From assembly GCF_017316185.1 (NCBI RefSeq), contig NZ_JAFLVX010000015.1:124001-188000 (forward strand): DNA of 64,000 nt. Direction: 5' to 3'. Both the position numbers and the translations under genes were made by a program. Position 1 is the stretch's first letter. Each line of letters begins with the position of its first letter. Shown here one piece after another: positions 17,464 through 29,102 of this stretch. The notes below the pieces were generated by a model. The model searched no databases. It saw only the letters and a program-made list of their open reading frames with translations, and was not told the origin of the DNA. Origin of the DNA: Candidatus Vagococcus giribetii (GTDB taxonomy: Bacteria > Bacillota > Bacilli > Lactobacillales > Vagococcaceae).

Positions 17464-17496
17464 AATAAGTCCTATATAGAAGAAAAAAAGAAAATC

Positions 17497-17829
17497 TTAT
17501 TGATTTTCTTTTTCCTCTTCAGTTTCAACTACTTCTTCAACTTCAACTGTCTCAACGACTTCTTCTGTTGGTGTTGAACCAGGTTTAACTGTTTTAATAG
17601 CATTACGTTCAAACTCTAAATAAATACCTTCGCAATCAATAACGATAGTGCCTTTATCTGAATTCACTTCATGAATAACTCCGTATAAACCACCAATTGT
17701 TACGATTTCATCACCAATTTTCATGCTATCTAATAGCTCTTGGCGTTGATTTTGTTGTTTCTTTTGTGTACGAGTCATGAAAAACATCATACCACCAATA
17801 ATAATTAACGGAAATAACATTGCTCCCAT
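17497..17829 (-). CDS. yajC: YajC, Sec translocase accessory subunit
   Basis: 110-aa single-span membrane protein. One helix (about 3-18), a basic cytoplasmic patch (TRTQKKQQNQRQ), the family motif MKIGDEIVTIGGLYGVI, and a very acidic Glu/Val-rich tail. It associates with SecDF. ATG at 17829 follows GGGGTGA at 6 bases; the upstream ATG at 17862 has no ribosome site. It lies directly after tgt and queA, the order common in Firmicutes. Confidence 0.93.
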   Translation of the reverse strand: MGAMLFPLIIIGGMMFFMTRTQKKQQNQRQELLDSMKIGDEIVTIGGLYGVIHEVNSDKGTIVIDCEGIYLEFERNAIKTVKPGSTPTEEVVETVEVEEVVETEEEKENQ

Positions 17830-17912
17830 TTTTTTCACCCCTATTTCATCTCTTATATTCACTATTTACTGTATCAAATTTTAATACATTACACTAGTTA
17901 ATTTTAGTTTTT

Positions 17913-19058
<1,146 letters not shown>

Positions 19059-19076
19059 TTATTCTCCTACTTTCTC

Positions 19077-20111
19077 TTATTTTACAAACATGGCGTCGCC
19101 AAAACTAAAGAAACGATACTTTTCTTCTACTGCATGCTCATAGGCATGTAATACGTTTTCTCGTCCTGCAAACGCACTAACTAACATAACTAAAGTCGAC
19201 ATCGGTAAATGGAAGTTTGTTGAAAAAGCATCGACTACTTTAAACTCATAACCTGGTTTAATGAAGATGTCTGTCCAGCCACTATCCCCTTTAATCTCAC
19301 CATTAAATTTTGAACCAATTGTTTCTAAGGTTCTGATAGATGTTGTTCCTACAGCAACGATTCGTCCACCATTTTCTTTAGTTTCTCTCAAAGCTTTAGC
19401 TGATTCTTCAGATAAGTTATAAAACTCACTGTGCATGTTATGGTTTTCTAAATCTTCCACACTAACAGGTCTGAAAGTACCTAAACCAACATGGAGTGTT
19501 AAATAAACCAATCTAACGCCTTTAGCTTGGATTTTTTCTAATAACTCTTGGGTAAAATGTAGGCCTGCTGTAGGTGCTGCTGCTGACCCATTTTCTTTAG
19601 CGTAAACTGTTTGATAACGTTCTTGGTCATCTAGTTTTTCTTTAATATAAGGCGGTAAAGGCATTTCGCCTAATGCTTCTAAATTTTCAATAAAGATACC
19701 TTCGTAAGAAAATTCAATGATTCGTCCACCATGTTCTAACTCTTCTGTCACAACGGCTTTTAATCTGCCATCACCAAATGAAATCTCTGTTCCAACTTTA
19801 GCTCGTTTAGCTGGTTTAATTAAAGTTTCCCAAGTATCTCCTTCTGTGTTGTTCAGAAGTAGCACTTCTAAGTGGCCTCCTGTTGCCGGTTTTTCACCAT
19901 GAAGTCTAGCAGGTAACACTCTCGTATTATTCATCACAAGAGCATCTCCAGGGTGTAATTCATCTATAATATCTTCAAAATGCTTATCTTCAATGTTGCC
20001 TGTTTCTTTATCTAAAACAAGTAATCTTGATGAAGCTCTATCTTTTAGAGGAGTTTGTGCAATCAACTCTTCTGGTAAATAGAAATCAAAATCTGAGGTT
20101 TGTAACGTCAT
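19077..20111 (-). CDS. queA: S-adenosylmethionine:tRNA ribosyltransferase-isomerase
   Basis: 344-aa enzyme that transfers and rearranges the ribosyl group of S-adenosylmethionine onto preQ1 in tRNA to make epoxyqueuosine. Typical segments are [48 protein letters not shown] and [16 protein letters not shown]. First gene of the queA-tgt-yajC-comN run. It is preceded by an unusual membrane protein gene instead of adjoining ruvB directly. Confidence 0.97.
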   Translation of the reverse strand: MTLQTSDFDFYLPEELIAQTPLKDRASSRLLVLDKETGNIEDKHFEDIIDELHPGDALVMNNTRVLPARLHGEKPATGGHLEVLLLNNTEGDTWETLIKPAKRAKVGTEISFGDGRLKAVVTEELEHGGRIIEFSYEGIFIENLEALGEMPLPPYIKEKLDDQERYQTVYAKENGSAAAPTAGLHFTQELLEKIQAKGVRLVYLTLHVGLGTFRPVSVEDLENHNMHSEFYNLSEESAKALRETKENGGRIVAVGTTSIRTLETIGSKFNGEIKGDSGWTDIFIKPGYEFKVVDAFSTNFHLPMSTLVMLVSAFAGRENVLHAYEHAVEEKYRFFSFGDAMFVK

Positions 20112-20233
20112 ATGACCAGTTCCTTTCTAAGTCTTCCTGTTGTATTCTAACATCTTTATCCTAAAAGAAAAAGCCTTAGGGATTTTTGAAAAAAAGCATT
20201 TCAAACTAGTTTTTTGATAGTTAGACAATATAT

Positions 20234-21367
20234 TTAATAAAAATTATATTTGTTTAATAGATTTGATTTTATCTTTTCCTTGATGTTTTTCTCGTCTTCA
20301 CTATCTTTAAATATTTCAAACATTTTTTCATAAACAGATACAGACACTCGAGATTGTCGTGACATATTTAATATTAGTTCTTCACTATCTTTAGGATTTT
20401 TGAGTACACTCATAAAATAATTGTAAAGAAGCATTAATTTCAAACTCCAAACTAGCTCTTTTTTTGCAATTTTTTTCTCTTTTCCATAAACTCTACTTTT
20501 TCTATTACACAATGCTTTACTAAACATAGGAGTATATACCCAATCAAAAAAGAATTTCCTTCTATATTTATACCTATACGCATTATTCCCAATAGAATAT
20601 TGCCTAATAAGTTGTTGCTCAATAGTGGAATATCCTCGCTTATATTTATCAATTCGAGATTTTTCTTGATAGGCTATTTTCCCTTTGAAAATAACAGGAT
20701 CTCTCTTTGAATCAATTAAGTTTTTTAATGATATGCGGAATTTTTTTCTATCTAGCAAATATCTATCCTCAACATATAAAACAAAAGCAACTAGTTGTAA
20801 TTTTTCGTTCAAAAATTCACTATTCAATACATCTTCAGCTCTTTTATTGTTCCTAGCGTATAAATTTATTTTTTCTAATTCTTCAAAAGTTACTTTGTAT
20901 GTATTTATTCCAAAATAATCCTTTACTATAGCTAGATATTGTAAGATTAAGGAGATACTAATAATTGCTAAAGAAATATAAACTTCGAATCTAAATGCAT
21001 AACTTATCATTATACTCATATACAAGAAATAATTATTCGTAATAAAAAACCATGAAACAGAAGAGTACCATAACAACTCAATACTATTTAACTCTTTTTC
21101 TAAACCAAAGGTGCCATTAGTAGAAAATGAAAGACCTCCTAAAAAGAAAAATAATAGTAATATTCCAAAAATAAACGTTGATACATTAGTATAAAATAAT
21201 ACAAGTAAAATAATAACCGTGTAGGAAATGAGTATAAACTTTAATTGCTCTTGTTTATTTTTTTCACTCTCTCCCAACCCTAAAAATATTACTAATGCTG
21301 ATATAAATAATGTAGCTATAGCTATTGAAGTATCCAAATTTTCTTGTATAACATCTATCATCTTCAT
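20234..21367 (-). CDS. five-helix membrane protein with divergent GT51-like C-terminal domain
   Basis: 377 aa, no firm family. Five hydrophobic helices (about 12-30, 42-60, 63-82, 97-122, 128-148) precede a basic domain (about 155-377). This holds three stretches resembling peptidoglycan glycosyltransferase (GT51) motifs in the right order: VEDRYLLDRKKF (199-210, like the catalytic EDxxFxxH), GYSTIEQQLIR (245-255, like GGSTITQQL), and YRRKFFFDW (268-276, like RxxRKxxE). If the N-terminus is inside, five helices put this domain outside, where GT51 enzymes act. The His and second Gly of the classic motifs are missing, so activity is uncertain. AT-rich codons and its position between queA and ruvB suggest a later insertion. 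Confidence 0.55.
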   Translation of the reverse strand: MKMIDVIQENLDTSIAIATLFISALVIFLGLGESEKNKQEQLKFILISYTVIILLVLFYTNVSTFIFGILLLFFFLGGLSFSTNGTFGLEKELNSIELLWYSSVSWFFITNNYFLYMSIMISYAFRFEVYISLAIISISLILQYLAIVKDYFGINTYKVTFEELEKINLYARNNKRAEDVLNSEFLNEKLQLVAFVLYVEDRYLLDRKKFRISLKNLIDSKRDPVIFKGKIAYQEKSRIDKYKRGYSTIEQQLIRQYSIGNNAYRYKYRRKFFFDWVYTPMFSKALCNRKSRVYGKEKKIAKKELVWSLKLMLLYNYFMSVLKNPKDSEELILNMSRQSRVSVSVYEKMFEIFKDSEDEKNIKEKIKSNLLNKYNFY

Positions 21368-21421
21368 TCTCCTTTATTTCACTTTGAAACAATAGTTTCT
21401 TTTTATCTACTTAAAAATTTA

Positions 21422-21455
21422 CAAAAAAAAAGCTCCTATATTTTTAAGAGCTTCT
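21422..21455 (-). terminator. terminator of ruvAB
   Basis: On the minus strand, AAGCTC and GAGCTT form a stem followed by nine T. It separates ruvB from the membrane protein gene, which therefore needs its own promoter. Confidence 0.75.
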
Positions 21456-21477
21456 CTCAATTATAACTTGTTATAAA

Positions 21478-22485
21478 CTATATATCCCGCGTATACCCTA
21501 AATGTTCATATGCAAATTCTGTTACGACTCGCCCACGTTGCGTTCTTTTGATGAATCCTTTTTGAATGAGATAAGGCTCGTACATGTCTTCAACAGTTTC
21601 TGTTTCTTCACTGATGTTAACAGCAATCGTTGTTAGCCCAACCGGTCCACCATTATACAACTCAATCATAGTCTTCAATATTTTTTGATCCACATAATCA
21701 AGGCCTTTATGATCCACTTGAAGCATTAATAAAGCTTCATTGGCAATAGCTGAGTCAATAAAACCATCGCCTTCAACTTGTGCAAAATCACGGACACGTT
21801 TTAATAAACGATTGGCAATACGTGGCGTACCACGAGAGCGTCTAGCGATTTCAAAAGCACCCGATTCGATAATTTCTGTTTCAAAAATATCAGCTGAACG
21901 TAGGACGATCTCTTTTAAGTCTGTCTCTTCATAATATTCCATATGACAAATAATCCCAAAGCGATCTCTTAAAGGAGCAGATAACATCCCGGCTCTTGTT
22001 GTAGCCCCAACTAATGTAAAGGGTGGTAAAGGAAAATGAACGGGGTGAGCATTTGGTCCTTGTCCCACAATGATATCCACGTAAAAATCTTCCATGGCTG
22101 AATAAAGTAACTCTTCAGCAACTCGGGGTAAGCGATGAATTTCATCGATAAACAACACATCTCCTGGCTCTAACTCATTTAAGATAGCTACTAAGTCCCC
22201 AGGTTTTTCAATTGCTGGGCCACTAGTCGTCTTAATGTTAACACCCATTTCATTAGCAATCACCATAGCCATTGTGGTTTTACCTAATCCAGGCGGGCCA
22301 TAAAGAAGAGCATGATCTAGAGTTTCTTCACGGTGTTTAGCTGCTTTGATATAGATTTCTAGCTCTCTTTTCACTTTATCCTGACCGATATACTGAGATA
22401 AGTATTGGGGTCTTAGTGATTTTTCAAGGCCTTCTTCATCAAAAGTAATTTCCCCTGATAACAACCTGTTTTCCTCTTCACACAT
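21478..22485 (-). CDS. ruvB: Holliday junction helicase motor RuvB
   Basis: 335-aa AAA+ ATPase that drives branch migration of Holliday junctions with RuvA. Walker [10 protein letters not shown], Walker [10 protein letters not shown], sensor region [10 protein letters not shown] and the C-terminal winged helix ([10 protein letters not shown]) are present. Full length. It follows ruvA by 13 bases, so they form one transcript ending at the terminator below it. Confidence 0.98.
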   Translation of the reverse strand: MCEEENRLLSGEITFDEEGLEKSLRPQYLSQYIGQDKVKRELEIYIKAAKHREETLDHALLYGPPGLGKTTMAMVIANEMGVNIKTTSGPAIEKPGDLVAILNELEPGDVLFIDEIHRLPRVAEELLYSAMEDFYVDIIVGQGPNAHPVHFPLPPFTLVGATTRAGMLSAPLRDRFGIICHMEYYEETDLKEIVLRSADIFETEIIESGAFEIARRSRGTPRIANRLLKRVRDFAQVEGDGFIDSAIANEALLMLQVDHKGLDYVDQKILKTMIELYNGGPVGLTTIAVNISEETETVEDMYEPYLIQKGFIKRTQRGRVVTEFAYEHLGYTRDI

Positions 22486-22498
22486 ACTCTCCCCTCCT

Positions 22499-23116
22499 TT
22501 ATTTCTTCATTAATAGTTTCAGACCTTGGCGTAAAATCTCGTCTGTTGCTCTACCAGTCATAACTTCTAATTCTTTCTTGATTCGTTTGATTTCTCTTTC
22601 TGAGTAACCTAAAGCTTTTAAGGCTTCAATGGCTTCATTTAATGAACTGTCATCAACTGTCGAGAATAAATCATCTTGAGTTGCCACAACTCCTTTAGGC
22701 TCTCCTGCTATCTCAAGTTCACCTAGTTTTCCTTTTAAATCTAAGATCATTTGCTGAGCAGTCTTTTTCCCAACGCCTGGGAATTTTGTTAAGTATTTAG
22801 CATCTTCTGATTCAATAGCTGTCACTAAACCAGCATGATCGTCTAAAGCCATAATGGCCATACCACTTTTTGGACCAATCCCAGAAACACTAATAATTTT
22901 TAGGAAGAGTTGTTTTTCTTCTAAGTTAGAAAAACCATACAACACATGAGCATCTTCTCGAATAACTTGATGCAGATAAACGGTTACTTCTTTATTTAAA
23001 TAGGCTGAGTATTTAAATGGATTAGCTACTGCTATTTGATAACCAATTTTATTTGTTTCAACTACCATATAATAAGGGCTAACAAAAGTTACGATGCCTT
23101 TGATGTATTCATACAC
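22499..23116 (-). CDS. ruvA: Holliday junction-binding protein RuvA
   Basis: 205-aa tetrameric DNA-binding subunit. OB-fold N-terminus ([12 protein letters not shown]), helix-hairpin-helix motifs ([11 protein letters not shown] and [11 protein letters not shown]) and the C-terminal domain III that binds RuvB ([11 protein letters not shown]). It precedes ruvB. Confidence 0.97.
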   Translation of the reverse strand: MYEYIKGIVTFVSPYYMVVETNKIGYQIAVANPFKYSAYLNKEVTVYLHQVIREDAHVLYGFSNLEEKQLFLKIISVSGIGPKSGMAIMALDDHAGLVTAIESEDAKYLTKFPGVGKKTAQQMILDLKGKLGELEIAGEPKGVVATQDDLFSTVDDSSLNEAIEALKALGYSEREIKRIKKELEVMTGRATDEILRQGLKLLMKK

Positions 23117-23186
23117 TGCTTGTTTCCACCTTTCACGTACGTGTGTTCCCTAAGATTGTAACACACCTTAAAGGATTTTCCTAAGT

Positions 23187-23618
23187 CTAATCTTGAAACA
23201 AGGATAGGTAAGCCCCGTAACCTTTTTCTTCTAATTCAGTTACAGGGATAAAAGCTAAAGCTGCTCCGTTAATACAATAACGCAAGCCCCCACTTTCAAC
23301 AGGGCCATCTGGAAACACATGGCCTAAATGCGAGTCTGCTTCTTGGCTTCTAACTTCTGTTCTCATGCGTCTTAGGCTATTGTCTTCTAATTCTTTTAAT
23401 GTAGCAATTGGTTTAGTAAATGAGGGCCAACCACAGCCTGCATCGTATTTGTCTTGGGAAGAAAATAAAGCCTCTCCACTGACAATATCCACATAAATTC
23501 CTTCTTCAGCAAATTTATCGTACTCACTTGTAAAGGGATGTTCTGTCCCATTTTCTTGAGTCACTGAATACTGAATCGGTGTTAACTCTCTTCTTAAACG
23601 TTCTAGATCTTTTTTCAT
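23187..23618 (-). CDS. msrB: peptide-methionine (R)-S-oxide reductase
   Basis: 143-aa MsrB that repairs the R-form of methionine sulfoxide in proteins. The motifs [20 protein letters not shown] and the catalytic-Cys region [10 protein letters not shown] are intact. The two CxxC pairs that bind structural zinc in many MsrB proteins are absent, as in several Gram-positive forms. It is translated close after maf (6 bases). No msrA is nearby. Confidence 0.96.
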   Translation of the reverse strand: MKKDLERLRRELTPIQYSVTQENGTEHPFTSEYDKFAEEGIYVDIVSGEALFSSQDKYDAGCGWPSFTKPIATLKELEDNSLRRMRTEVRSQEADSHLGHVFPDGPVESGGLRYCINGAALAFIPVTELEEKGYGAYLSLFQD

Positions 23619-23624
23619 AAGTCT

Positions 23625-24188
23625 CTACTCCTTATCAAAAATGTCTTTCATCACTTGATGAACAAAGCCAATAGGGAACCCTACAATCGAATAGTAATCC
23701 CCTTTTATTTCTTTCACAAATAAAGCGCCTTTTCCTTGAATACCGTAAGCACCAGCCTTATCTTGATGCTCACCTGTTTTCAGATAAGCATCAATGTCTG
23801 CTTCGCTTAAGGGATAAAATTTAACCTGAACGACTTCTGTTTTTTGATACACCTTGTCTGGGGTTTTGATATAAACACTCGTTAACACTTGATGAGTCAA
23901 ATTGCTCAAGCGTTTTAACATAAACCTAGCTTCTGTGTCATTTCCAGGTTTCCCTAAAATACTATTGCCTATAATCACACTAGTATCACATCCAATGACA
24001 ATGTCATCAGGATGGTGATTCGCAATGGCTAATGCTTTTTCTTTAGCCATTCTGGCGACATAGGTTTTAGGTAATTCTTTTGGTTTCACACTCTCATCAA
24101 TGTTTGCTGGTATCACATCAAAAGACGAGACGCTTTTTCTGAGTAATTCTTTTCTTCTAGGTGAGCTAGAAGCTAAAATAATTGCCAT
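23625..24188 (-). CDS. maf: Maf-family nucleotide pyrophosphatase
   Basis: 187-aa house-cleaning pyrophosphatase acting on dTTP/UTP and modified nucleotides; over-expression inhibits septation in Bacillus. Signature SSSPRRKELL at the N-terminus, the acidic PANIDES segment, GCDTSVI and KAGAYGIQGKGA are typical. It lies 13 bases after mutL and 6 before msrB in the mutSL-maf-msrB run. Confidence 0.95.
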   Translation of the reverse strand: MAIILASSSPRRKELLRKSVSSFDVIPANIDESVKPKELPKTYVARMAKEKALAIANHHPDDIVIGCDTSVIIGNSILGKPGNDTEARFMLKRLSNLTHQVLTSVYIKTPDKVYQKTEVVQVKFYPLSEADIDAYLKTGEHQDKAGAYGIQGKGALFVKEIKGDYYSIVGFPIGFVHQVMKDIFDKE

Positions 24189-24201
24189 CTGATAGACTCC
24201 T

Positions 24202-26094
24202 TTAATGTGGATCTTGTATTCTTTTAAACATCTTTTCCATGTCGTTATTACTAAATTGAATTAATACGGGACGACCATGGGGACAATTAAATGGATTTTC
24301 ACAGTGTTTTAAATCCTCTAACAAAGCTCTTGCTTGTTTATCATCTAGGTAATGATTGGCCTTGATGGAGCGTTTACAGCTCATCATTATCGCAGTATCT
24401 TCTCTAAACTTAGCCACACTCACTTTACCTGTCTCTAAAAAGATATCAATCATCTCTCGAATAATTCCCTCTTCTTGACCAGGTATGTACCAAGTAGGAT
24501 GAGCTCTGACAATTAAACTATTGTTGCCAAACTCTTCTAAATGAATCCCGACTTCTTCTAAGACTTCTTTGTTTTCTTTAATACGAATCAAATCATCTTT
24601 TGAAAAATCTAAAACGATAGGCACTAATAACTCTTGCAAATCATTAGATACTTCGCCAATTTTCTTTCTAAAATATTCGTATTTAATTCGCTCTTGGGCG
24701 GCATGTTGGTCAATAATAAATAAACCTTCTTCATTTTGGGCAAACAAGTAAGTGCCATGCATTTGTCCGAAATAAGCTAAATCAGGAAAGTGATAAACCT
24801 CTTCCTTGTTTGACTCTGCTTGTTCACTTGCTATTTCTTCAACAGGCTCAGTCACTTGCGGAGTAAAAGGAATTGTTTCTTTAGCTTTGTCTTCTTCCAC
24901 AAAAGAAGATGGGATTGACGTTGGTGACTCTTGCTTCACATAAAAATCACCTGTTACTCGGTCATAGGCCAAATCAGTGTCCTTTATTTTAGGTTGTGTA
25001 TAGTCCACTGTTTTTTTTGTTGCAAAATCAAAGCCTAATTGTTCTGCTTTAGGTTCTGTGACAAGTTTTCGTTGAAATGAAGGACTGTCACCAACATTTG
25101 GGATTAACTGGCGCTCACTTAAAGCTTCTTTAATCGCTGAAGAGATCAACACCACTAACTCTTTTTCTTTACTCAGTCTCACTTCTTGTTTCGTCGGATG
25201 GACGTTCACATCAACTAATAACGGGTCCATCTCAATTTGGAGAACCACTAAAGGAAAACGTCCTACCATTAACTTAGAACCATACCCTTCAATAATCGCT
25301 TTATTCAATACATAGTTTTTAATAAAACGACCATTGATGATTAGAGACATATAATTACGACTAGCTCTAGTCACTTCAGGTAGAGATATATACCCAGATA
25401 ACTTAAAGTCTAAATCTTCTTCTTTAATTGGTAGCATCTTTTTCGCATTTTGAAGGCCATATATGCCCGCAATTGTCTGCTTCAAATCACCATTACCAGT
25501 AGTCGTTAACATTTGATTGTCATCATGAAACAAACGAAACGCAATATTGGGATGGCTCATGGCTAAACGGTTAACAATATCTCCTACATTAGCAAGTTCT
25601 GTTTGCAATGTTTTAACGTACTTCAAACGAGCAGGTGTGTTGAAAAATAAGTTTCCAACTGTAATACTTGTCCCTTTTCTTAGAGAATGAGGTTTGTTCT
25701 CCTTGATTTCTCCCCCTGATAAAAAGACAAAACTTCCTTCATTATCACCGGTAGATGTTTCTAGAGTGATTTCTGAGACTGAGGCAATACTCGGAAGGGC
25801 CTCTCCTCGAAACCCAAGTGTTCTAATTCGGAATAAATCATCGCGACTATGAATTTTACTTGTGGCATGTCTCTTAAAGGCATTCACCACATCAACGGCC
25901 TCAATCCCGTCCCCATTATCAATGACTTGAATTTTTTTTAGACCAGACTCTTCTAAATAGATGTCAATCCTTGAACTATTGGCATCTATGGCATTTTCCA
26001 CAAGCTCTTTCACCACTGAGGCAGGTCGTTCCACAACTTCACCTGCTGCAATCTGATTGGCTAGAGTTTGAGATAGTTCTTCGATTTTACCCAT
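24202..26094 (-). CDS. mutL: DNA mismatch repair protein MutL
   Basis: 630-aa GHKL ATPase coupling mismatch recognition to strand removal. N-terminal motifs NQIAAGEVVERPASV, DNGDGI and TLGFRGEALPSI; a variable linker (about 335-430); and a C-terminal dimerisation domain with the endonuclease motif DQHAAQERIKYE. This motif marks a nicking MutL, as expected where no MutH exists. It follows mutS by 19 bases. Confidence 0.97.
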   Translation of the reverse strand: MGKIEELSQTLANQIAAGEVVERPASVVKELVENAIDANSSRIDIYLEESGLKKIQVIDNGDGIEAVDVVNAFKRHATSKIHSRDDLFRIRTLGFRGEALPSIASVSEITLETSTGDNEGSFVFLSGGEIKENKPHSLRKGTSITVGNLFFNTPARLKYVKTLQTELANVGDIVNRLAMSHPNIAFRLFHDDNQMLTTTGNGDLKQTIAGIYGLQNAKKMLPIKEEDLDFKLSGYISLPEVTRASRNYMSLIINGRFIKNYVLNKAIIEGYGSKLMVGRFPLVVLQIEMDPLLVDVNVHPTKQEVRLSKEKELVVLISSAIKEALSERQLIPNVGDSPSFQRKLVTEPKAEQLGFDFATKKTVDYTQPKIKDTDLAYDRVTGDFYVKQESPTSIPSSFVEEDKAKETIPFTPQVTEPVEEIASEQAESNKEEVYHFPDLAYFGQMHGTYLFAQNEEGLFIIDQHAAQERIKYEYFRKKIGEVSNDLQELLVPIVLDFSKDDLIRIKENKEVLEEVGIHLEEFGNNSLIVRAHPTWYIPGQEEGIIREMIDIFLETGKVSVAKFREDTAIMMSCKRSIKANHYLDDKQARALLEDLKHCENPFNCPHGRPVLIQFSNNDMEKMFKRIQDPH

Positions 26095-26113
26095 GAAGCC
26101 TCACCTCCTTATG

Positions 26114-28690
26114 TTAAAGCTTTTTCTGCAATTGGAATAAGCAATTCAGGGCGTCCATTGGTGTCATCTCTAATAAATTAATTTCTTTTAGTTCTTTCAA
26201 CACGGGGTTTTCTTGGGAGTCTTCAAATAAAGAGAGTTGCTCTGTTGCTTCTGAAACTACAGGTGCGACACTTTCTTTTTCCGTTAAAGACATCTCAGGC
26301 GTTTCACCTTCTAGATGAGCTAAAATTTCTGAAGAGCGAACTAATAATTCATCTGGTAAGCCCGCTAATTTAGCGACATGAATCCCATAACTCTTATCAG
26401 CTGAACCTGTCATCATTTTATGTAAAAAGACTAGCTTACCATTCTCCTCAACTGCTCCTACATGAATATTTTTTAATCCAGTTAGAACTTCTTCTAAGAC
26501 AGTGATTTCATGATAGTGAGTTGAGAATAATGTTTTTGCGCCAACTTTTTCGTGAATGTATTCAATGATACCTTGAGCCAGAGCCATTCCGTCATAAGTT
26601 GCGGTCCCTCGACCTAATTCATCAAATAAAATCAAGCTATTTTTCGTAGCAAAACGTAAGGCTTGGTTAGCTTCCATCATTTCTACCATGAAAGTACTTT
26701 GCCCAGAAATTAAATCATCTGAGGCACCAATTCGCGTAAATATTTGATCAAAAATCGGTAGCGTTGCCTTTTCACATGGAACAAAACAACCCATTTGAGC
26801 CATAATGACTGTTAAGGCAAGTTGTCTCATGTAAGTACTCTTACCTGACATGTTAGGTCCAGTAATTAATAAAATAGACGTATCTTCTGGCATCATAACT
26901 GAGTTTGGTACATACTCTTGTGAGCCTAATACTTTCTCAACAACAGGGTGGCGACCTTCGACAAGTTCTAGATGAGATCTATCATTAACCAGTTCTGGAC
27001 GAACATAATGATACGACTCACTAATATCAGCAAAACTTTTCAACACATCTAGACTAGCAATCGATTTGGCTAATTTTTGTAAAAAGTCGATTTCTTTTTT
27101 GACTTCTTCTCTGACCTCTAAGAATAATTGATACTCTAATTCTTGAGATTTTTCTTCTGCTTCAAGAATCAAGGTTTCAATTTCTTTTAACTCAGGTGTG
27201 ACATAGCGTTCGGCATTTGCTAGTGTTTGTTTTCTTTCATATCGACCTTCTGGTAAAGAAGCGATATTACTTTTAGTAATTTCAATAAAGTAACCAAATA
27301 CACGATTAAACTTGATTTTAAGAGTTTTAATCCCTGTTTCTTGACGCTCTTTGGCTTCCAGTTCAGCAATCCATTGTTTGCCGTTTTTCATGGCATCTCT
27401 ATAGGTATCTAATTGCTCATTGTAACCATCTTTAATGACATTACCTTCTGTAATCGCTAAAGGTGCCTCTTCATTAATAGCTGTGTCGATTAAATCGACT
27501 AGTGAATAAGCTGGGACTAAATCGACTAATAAACTATCCCATTGACCTTGATTGATTCCTTCAATTACTTCTCTAATACCTGGCACTTGATTTAAAGACG
27601 TTTTTAATTGAATCAAGTCACGTCCATTCACCGAGCCAAAAGCCACTCGTCCGGCTAAACGTTCTAAGTCGTAGACTTTTTTCAAACGTTCTTTTAAATC
27701 CATGCGCTCAAAGAAAGCATTTAATAAACTTTCCACACGGTCTTGGCGTTCCACAATTAGGTCTTTTTCAACAAGTGGGCGGTCTAACCATTGTTTTAGT
27801 AAACGAGCCCCCATAGCTGTATTCGTCTCATCTAATAACCACAACAAAGTACCTTTTTTCTCTTTAGTTCGAATGGATTGAGCCAGCTCTAAGTTATATT
27901 TTGAGTAATAATCCATTTTTAAGAAATGCTCTGGTTGGTAGCTCATAGCTTTTTGTAAATGATCCAAACGACGTTTCTGTGTCACTTGAAGATAAGAAAT
28001 CAGTAGCGTTGCTCCGGCTATTAATTCTGTTGATTCTAATTTTAAAGTTAAACTACTATACTCTTGTTTGTCAGTTGGTAACATATTATGAGGGGATAAC
28101 AAAATACCATGTTGCTCTAGCTTATGTGTCACTTCTTCCCCTAACTCAGAACCGATAACAATTTCTTTAGTCGCTAAACTTTCACATTCATTGATTAAAC
28201 TATCCACACTTGAAAGGATGGCTACTTTTATTTCACCCGTACTTAAATCTGCATAAGAAAAACTGTATACACCTTGTTCTTCTATATAAAGAACAGCTGT
28301 TAAATAATTGTTTTCTCTAGCACCTGTTTCACCTACTGCTAAACGCGTACCTGGTGTTACTAATTGCACCACTTCTCGCTTAACCATTCCCTTAGTTGTC
28401 TTAGGGTCTTCTACTTGCTCACAAACAGCTACTTTATAACCCTGATCGATCAAGGTATCAATATAACCTTGCGCCGCATGATGAGGAATACCACACATTG
28501 GGATTGGATCATCTGCGTTTTTATTACGGGCTGTTAAAGTTAATTCTAATAATTGAGATACTTGAATCGCATCTTCATAAAACATCTCATAAAAATCACC
28601 TAGTCGATAGAACAAGAAAGCATCAGGGTAATCCTTTTTAATACTAAAATACTGCTCCATCATAGGTGTGTGTTTGGTTTTTTGAGGCAT
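26114..28690 (-). CDS. mutS: DNA mismatch repair protein MutS
   Basis: 858-aa mismatch sensor. The N-terminal mismatch-binding wedge [11 protein letters not shown] has the Phe-x-Glu pair, with the lever and clamp domains in the middle and a C-terminal ABC-type ATPase with Walker [10 protein letters not shown] and [13 protein letters not shown]. Near the C-terminus the beta-clamp-like motif QLSLF is visible. It lies 4 bases after ricA and directly upstream of mutL. Confidence 0.98.
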   Translation of the reverse strand: MPQKTKHTPMMEQYFSIKKDYPDAFLFYRLGDFYEMFYEDAIQVSQLLELTLTARNKNADDPIPMCGIPHHAAQGYIDTLIDQGYKVAVCEQVEDPKTTKGMVKREVVQLVTPGTRLAVGETGARENNYLTAVLYIEEQGVYSFSYADLSTGEIKVAILSSVDSLINECESLATKEIVIGSELGEEVTHKLEQHGILLSPHNMLPTDKQEYSSLTLKLESTELIAGATLLISYLQVTQKRRLDHLQKAMSYQPEHFLKMDYYSKYNLELAQSIRTKEKKGTLLWLLDETNTAMGARLLKQWLDRPLVEKDLIVERQDRVESLLNAFFERMDLKERLKKVYDLERLAGRVAFGSVNGRDLIQLKTSLNQVPGIREVIEGINQGQWDSLLVDLVPAYSLVDLIDTAINEEAPLAITEGNVIKDGYNEQLDTYRDAMKNGKQWIAELEAKERQETGIKTLKIKFNRVFGYFIEITKSNIASLPEGRYERKQTLANAERYVTPELKEIETLILEAEEKSQELEYQLFLEVREEVKKEIDFLQKLAKSIASLDVLKSFADISESYHYVRPELVNDRSHLELVEGRHPVVEKVLGSQEYVPNSVMMPEDTSILLITGPNMSGKSTYMRQLALTVIMAQMGCFVPCEKATLPIFDQIFTRIGASDDLISGQSTFMVEMMEANQALRFATKNSLILFDELGRGTATYDGMALAQGIIEYIHEKVGAKTLFSTHYHEITVLEEVLTGLKNIHVGAVEENGKLVFLHKMMTGSADKSYGIHVAKLAGLPDELLVRSSEILAHLEGETPEMSLTEKESVAPVVSEATEQLSLFEDSQENPVLKELKEINLLEMTPMDALNCLFQLQKKL

Positions 28691-28694
28691 TTTC

Positions 28695-29090
28695 TCACTC
28701 CTCTTTTCTCACTTCTTCTAATTTTTCTTCTAAGTCTTGATTCACTTGCTTTTCTAATAAATAGGTCACATGTTGCAACAAATCATTAGCCTCGATTAAT
28801 TTCTCGCGGTACAACATAACCAGCGGGTGCTCATCGAATTCCCGTTGTTTCTCATCAGCCAAACGAATCGCCTCTCTTTCAGCTTCTGGTTTATCGTAAT
28901 GAGCAAATTGAACCGCATCTTTTTGGAGAGCTTTGATTGATTCAACTAATTGCTTTAAACCTTCGTGGTGATTCACTTGTTGAGCGATTTGTTTGTAATC
29001 CTCAATCACTTCATTTTTACCTAAAGCTTCAATGAGTCTGTCTAATTGTTCCTGCACTTCTGCTTCGTATTGAAAGTCACGTGTCTCCAT
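28695..29090 (-). CDS. ricA: RicA (YmcA)-like YlbF/YmcA family protein
   Basis: 131-aa helical protein of the YlbF/YmcA family. In Bacillus, RicA joins RicF and RicT in the Y-complex that steers RNase Y-dependent mRNA maturation and affects competence and biofilm formation. Here it sits between ymdB and mutS, the usual RicA neighbourhood. No cysteine is present, so it cannot itself supply a thiolate ligand to the iron-sulfur clusters reported for the Bacillus complex. Named by position and helical pattern. Confidence 0.82.
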   Translation of the reverse strand: METRDFQYEAEVQEQLDRLIEALGKNEVIEDYKQIAQQVNHHEGLKQLVESIKALQKDAVQFAHYDKPEAEREAIRLADEKQREFDEHPLVMLYREKLIEANDLLQHVTYLLEKQVNQDLEEKLEEVRKEE

Positions 29091-29102
29091 TTAGTTATCT
29101 CC

